Of a stretch of DNA of 64,000 bases, positions 60,023 through 64,000 are shown piece after piece. Position 1 is the first letter of the stretch. The number at the start of each line of letters is the position of its first letter. Below the pieces are notes generated by a model, which searched no databases, was not told where the DNA came from, and worked only from the letters and a program-made list of their open reading frames with translations. Source of the stretch: Eutrigla gurnardus (Eukaryota; Chordata; Actinopteri; Perciformes; Triglidae); assembly GCA_963514095.1 (NCBI GenBank), contig OY741282.1:24260327-24324326 (forward strand), read 5' to 3'. The translations under genes were made by a program, and so were the position numbers.

Positions 60023-61287
60023 TACCCCACCGCCCTCCCCCAGAATGACGAAATGCTTTTTTTCAAATGTAATAAGGATCATATTTGTTTCAAAATCATC
60101 CCTGAGATAGCAGCAGATCCGCACATGCATGTTATGAGAGGATCAGAGTGCGGGTGCTGCTCAGGGGGGACACTCCGGGGCTCAAGGTGTTGTTTGAAGA
60201 CACGTTGAGGAGGGTGACAGACTTCTGTTGCTGCAGATCCAATTCTATGAAGAATTTAAGATGATATAACTATAAGGGCCCACTGTGGTTTATTTAAATT
60301 CACAAATACAACACAAGGATTAACCTCTTCATCTTCCCTTCAAGTAACGCCAATTCTTTCCATGCACACCTTTCCATCCAATTGACATATTGTAGCTGTA
60401 TTGAGCTTCAGTTTTAGATTATTTCCTCCCCAAAATTGGGCTTGAAATATTTGATATGTTAGAACAATCACGTTGCGTTGGTTTAATCAATGCTTACCTG
60501 CATGACTTTGAGCTTGTAGCCGCCCCACCAATAGATCAATGGGGGTGAAGAGGTTAATAAAAATCCACATGTGGAAGCAACAAGGCCACATCCGTCACTC
60601 TTGACAGTTGCCACAGGAAAAAAAAGAAGTGTCACATTGTGGGCCTTGCTTGAGAGCAATGCCGTGGTGATGGCCAGATTTTCAATGCCATAATTTCGTT
60701 CCACATCCATAAGGACGTGGGTGACAATCATGTGCAAAGAAAGAAGAGCAATCCGGAAGAATCACAGACATCGAATAAAAGATTTAAGATTAAAGTTGTA
60801 GGTTTTTTTTCATATTTATATGCAGATCTTGAACGGCCTATTCTTTTAATGAGACGATATATTGAATGGATGGAGGAGCTTTGGAATGTGACAAATACGC
60901 CTGCCAGGTGCTGCTGCTTTGGATCCTTAATTTGTCAGTTTCTAATTAGCACATTTACAGTATTATGTATTTGAACACGTAGAGTGAAATGTAATGGCAG
61001 AGTCGGGCTGCAACTTAGTCATTGTCTATAAATATCTTTATTTCAATCGATGGACTGTGACTTTGGCTGTCAAATTTAGTTCGAAAATAATGAAAAATAC
61101 TTCCCAAGAGCCCACTGTGACGTCATCGAATGTCTCACATTTTCTGACCTACACTCCCTAATCCAAAGATACTCTCAATGTACACTCATGGAAAAGACAT
61201 TTTAACTGATTGATTAACCGATTATCGAAACATTCATCGGATCAAGTTCTGAGTATGAGACAGGTTTTCTTTCCCCCCTCATTTTGT

Positions 61288-61448
<161 letters not shown>

Positions 61449-61519
61449 CAGATCTTTAAAAAAAGTAGCCTATACATTTTAAAATCACGACTTCTGAGGA
61501 ATGATGAAAAAGATATCTC

Positions 61520-61575
61520 TTTATTGAGCATTACAGGATGAGGAACAGCTTCAATCCAACGATCACAGCTTTATT
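61520..61575 (-). terminator. Candidate poly(A) signals of htr1ab
   Basis: On the minus strand AATAAA occurs at 61575-61570 and again at 61525-61520, about 190 and 240 nt past the htr1ab stop. Either would give a short 3' UTR. A longer UTR running through the AT microsatellite cannot be excluded. Confidence 0.4.
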
Positions 61576-61766
61576 ACTTATATGCATATACGGACATCTG
61601 TGGGAATATTTCAGTACTGATGACGATGGTGATGATCAATAGTAATAATCATTATGAGCCCTCTTTTCAGCTTTAGCATTCTGTACTCAGAACAATCTCT
61701 TTGTGCCGCTTTTATAGGCTTGTTGGGGTTTTTTAGAGGTGCGCCTCTTTTCACCTGCTTGAGCGT

Positions 61767-63017
61767 TTACGGTCTGCAGAAATGACACTTGATTATTTTC
61801 TTGAAAGCGCTCTGGAAGTCTTTGTTGAAGTACGCGTAAATGATGGGGTTGAGTAAAGAGTTGGAGTAGCCCAGCCAGTTAAAGACATCCTCCAGCCAGC
61901 GGGGCATGTAGCACGACCTCTGGCAAAAAGGCATGACCAGGGCGACGATGAAGAAGGGCAGCCAGCAGAGGATGAAGGTGCCCATGATGATGCCCAGGGT
62001 CTTCACCGTTTTGCGTTCCCGCGCCATCGCGATCTTCCTCTTCGCCTCCGTCGCCTTCTCGTGCCTGCTCTCGAACAGCGGCACGGAGCTCGGCGTGTTG
62101 GGCAGCGGCAGGTTGCCCTTGGAGTTGCTGTGAACTTCGATGATCTCCAGAGACTCGCCGTCCTCCGCGTGTTTCACCGCGCCGTTGGCGCTCGGCAGCG
62201 GCCGGGGCTCCACGCTCCTTTTCCAGGACTTGGCCTGCGCGTCTCCGGGAGACTTCTTGTGGAACAGGGCGGGGGACAACGCCAAGCAGGAGTCGGACAC
62301 TTTCTTCTTCTCCGTTTTACGCACCGTCCTCCTGATGCGAAACCTGGCAGCTTTGAATATCCGCCCGTATAAAACCAGCATTAGCGTCAGCGGGATGTAA
62401 AAAGCCCCGAAGGTTGAGTATATTGTGTACCAGGGGTCTTGCCTGATCTTACACTGCTTGGGGTTCGCCCTGTTCTCTGCCATGCTGCTGGGCTGCGAGC
62501 GCATGATTAACATCGGCGGCACCGAGATGGAGAATCCGACGAGCCAGGTGACGCTGATGAGGACGGCGGCTCTCCGCGGCGTCCTCTTCTTCATGTACTC
62601 TATGGGCTCGGTTATCGCCCAGTACCTGTCCAGCGCGATGGCGCACAGGTGCAGGATGGACGACGTGCAGCACAGCACGTCCAGGGAGATGAAGATGTCA
62701 CACGGAATCTCCCCGAGTGTCCACCGGTTCAACACCTGGTAGAGCGCCGCCATGGGCAGCACCAGCACGGACACCGTCAGGTCGGTGACAGCCAGAGAGC
62801 CGATCAGGTAGTTGGCCACATTCTGGAGAGAGCGCTCCAAGGCGATGGCTGCAACGACGCACAGGTTCCCAAATATTGCGCACAGAATGAGCGCGCCAAG
62901 CAGGAACGAGGTGACCACTTGATAACTCAGCTTCACCTCCTCGTCTTCGGGTTTGGGGGTTTTGCTGGATGAGTTGTCAAACTGCGCCCAGGCCGTGGTG
63001 TTGTTTGTGTCCTCCAT
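61767..63017 (-). CDS. htr1ab: 5-hydroxytryptamine receptor 1A, fish 'ab' paralogue
   Basis: The gene is a single intronless ORF of 416 residues; human HTR1A is 422 and also intronless. It encodes a seven-helix serotonin receptor that couples to Gi/o in neurons, lowering cAMP and opening GIRK channels. N-glycosylation sites occur at the N terminus (NNTT, NSSS). The amine-binding Asp is D113 in TM3 (ISLDVLCC), the sodium-site Asp is D79, DRY is 130-132, and the TM5 Ser/Thr pair is S201/T202. Loop 3 is long and basic with PKC-type sites. TM6 has CWLPFF, TM7 has NPIIY, and the C terminus carries two Cys (CHFCRP) likely palmitoylated. The loop-2 text LIMRSQPSSMAENRAN is the form I remember for the pufferfish htr1ab type rather than htr1aa. 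The start is at 63017 with A at -3 and G at +4. The TATA box is at 63188-63195. Confidence 0.96.
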   Translation of the reverse strand: MEDTNNTTAWAQFDNSSSKTPKPEDEEVKLSYQVVTSFLLGALILCAIFGNLCVVAAIALERSLQNVANYLIGSLAVTDLTVSVLVLPMAALYQVLNRWTLGEIPCDIFISLDVLCCTSSILHLCAIALDRYWAITEPIEYMKKRTPRRAAVLISVTWLVGFSISVPPMLIMRSQPSSMAENRANPKQCKIRQDPWYTIYSTFGAFYIPLTLMLVLYGRIFKAARFRIRRTVRKTEKKKVSDSCLALSPALFHKKSPGDAQAKSWKRSVEPRPLPSANGAVKHAEDGESLEIIEVHSNSKGNLPLPNTPSSVPLFESRHEKATEAKRKIAMARERKTVKTLGIIMGTFILCWLPFFIVALVMPFCQRSCYMPRWLEDVFNWLGYSNSLLNPIIYAYFNKDFQSAFKKIIKCHFCRP

Positions 63018-63187
63018 TGTCGGTGAACTCGGAAGTGTGTTTGGAGAGCCTCCGTTACTCGGCGGGGAGCCTGGCGCGCATCACACAGCTGCACCTCCAA
63101 GAGCGCATAGTGGACTGTTGGACCGTCTCGTGCAGCAGAGAGAGTATGAACTGCGAGTGTCGGCTGCTGACGGAGAATGACACTGCG

Positions 63188-63195
63188 TATTTATA
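63188..63195 (-). promoter_or_regulatory. TATA box of htr1ab
   Basis: TATAAATA on the minus strand lies about 170 nt upstream of the htr1ab ATG, placing transcription start near 63160 and giving a 5' UTR of roughly 140 nt. Confidence 0.6.
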
Positions 63196-63199
63196 CCAG

Positions 63200-64000
63200 T
63201 GATGGAAAATGCGTCATTTGTCTTTGAGGATGTAACGGAGTGGCAGTTTGAGTCTGTGTGTAGTCGACAGCCAAGGCCGTGAAGATGGAGGAGTTATGAA
63301 ATAGACATGTTTAAAAACTTTAAAATATGTTAATTTATGTATTTATTGCTCCTCAGGCTACAAGTTAAATCAGTTCAAATTTCTTGAAACAAGTGGATTT
63401 TGCCATTTTGGTGAGAAAAGAAAAGTGTATTTTGCGTGAAATGGCACTTTGTGACTCGCACATCGACAAACTCCTATTTCTCCTTAATAATAAGGATACT
63501 AATTATAACAATATAATAATAATGATAAAAATAAATAAATCATACATGAATTTGAGTATGGAACTACTAAAAGAAAAGAAGAGGATTTCAGTTTACCTTG
63601 TTAGCAGGTAATAGGCTGTTGATTATTCTCAAAGTGGTATGACTTTAATCCCATTTAACTTTATATTAAAAAGCGTTGGGGCGTTATTTTCAGCACCATG
63701 GTCAGCGCTCTGAAGCTGCCAGGTGTGTCGCTGCCACCTGGCGTTGGTCTGCTTTACTAACAATTATTAAATGGTGATGCAATCCTTCATTATTTTAACT
63801 TGCATAAACATTGTAAACTGAATATAGAAATGCAAGGACAGAGCACTATGTCCCAGCATTATGCAACACACACATTTGAGAAAAGTGACAGGGTGATGGA
63901 AAATTGTAATGAAATAAAATGAAAGCTTACAAATCTCCTTTCTCTTTTAACTGACAGCTTTTCTTCTTCGGCAATTCATATATTAATATAATATAGCAGT
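63200..64000. other. Upstream flank of htr1ab, no gene recognised
   Basis: AT-rich sequence with no coding signal. It should contain the proximal promoter and possibly enhancers of htr1ab, but no specific site besides the TATA box is clear by eye. Confidence 0.5.

Larger units (their letters stand above)
53136..61285. other. Stretch without recognised gene between the membrane-protein gene and htr1ab
   Basis: No exon is called. It contains a CTGT microsatellite (60002-60022) and a GC-rich island at about 59690-59860 with an RFX X-box-like palindrome (59825-59838). Several AT-rich segments (about 55080-55160, 57040-57190) have the look of conserved non-coding elements. That last point is an impression from composition only. 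Confidence 0.5.

Noticed and set aside
62061..62972. Several frames of 75-107 codons on both strands overlapping htr1ab
   Set aside because: Shadows of the GC-rich receptor gene in other frames.

Overview
The window is vertebrate nuclear DNA, almost certainly from a percomorph-type teleost. The evidence is a single-exon 5-HT1A receptor of the fish 'ab' type, fish-style LINE tails (an L2-like element, and a Rex1-like tail ending in a TCTA microsatellite), GCTAACATGCTAA-type teleost repeats, many dinucleotide microsatellites, and genes split by GT-AG introns. No bacterial or phage features were seen.

Region 1 (about 0.75-19.5 kb, minus strand) is the most unusual part. A cassette at 0.78-2.95 kb has a TATA-like promoter, a tiny exon 1 giving the start of a signal peptide, and a Ser/Thr-rich mucin-like exon 2. 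Upstream of it lie four head-to-tail copies of a related cassette, with a period of about 4,036 bp (3.2-19.52 kb). Each copy carries a promoter, a 10-codon signal-peptide exon, a 537-nt mucin-like exon with phase 1 on both sides, and a 27-bp minisatellite. No 3' exon (membrane anchor, stop, poly(A) site) was found inside any copy. Any shared downstream exons must lie beyond the left edge. Copies 1-3 have lost 2 bp at the exon 1 splice donor; copy 4, the most upstream, keeps it. The array could therefore work as one transcription unit that chains several in-frame mucin exons, as a set of alternative first exons, or it may be decaying.

Region 2 (19.52-25.60 kb) is a 6.1-kb Mutator-like (MULE) DNA transposon. 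It has a matching 8-bp target duplication, intricate nested palindromes at its left end, and a two-exon FLYWCH plus MULE transposase on the minus strand. The catalytic DDE residues are present, but there is one apparent 1-nt frameshift in a C run. Its left end is within 1 bp of the breakpoint that defines the 4-kb tandem copies.

Region 3 (26.18-33.65 kb) holds a nearly complete L2-type LINE with an intact 978-codon endonuclease/reverse-transcriptase ORF (minus), and a 5'-truncated second LINE with an RT fragment (plus). From 33.7 to 51.7 kb the DNA is gene-poor, with microsatellites and old LINE tails. At 51.7-53.1 kb a two-exon plus-strand gene encodes a predicted 240-residue single-pass membrane protein with a proline-rich tail, which I do not recognise. 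From 53.1 to 61.3 kb no gene is seen; a few stretches look like possible regulatory DNA. The window ends with htr1ab (61.77-63.02 kb, minus), with a TATA box and candidate poly(A) signals, beside a 150-bp AT microsatellite.
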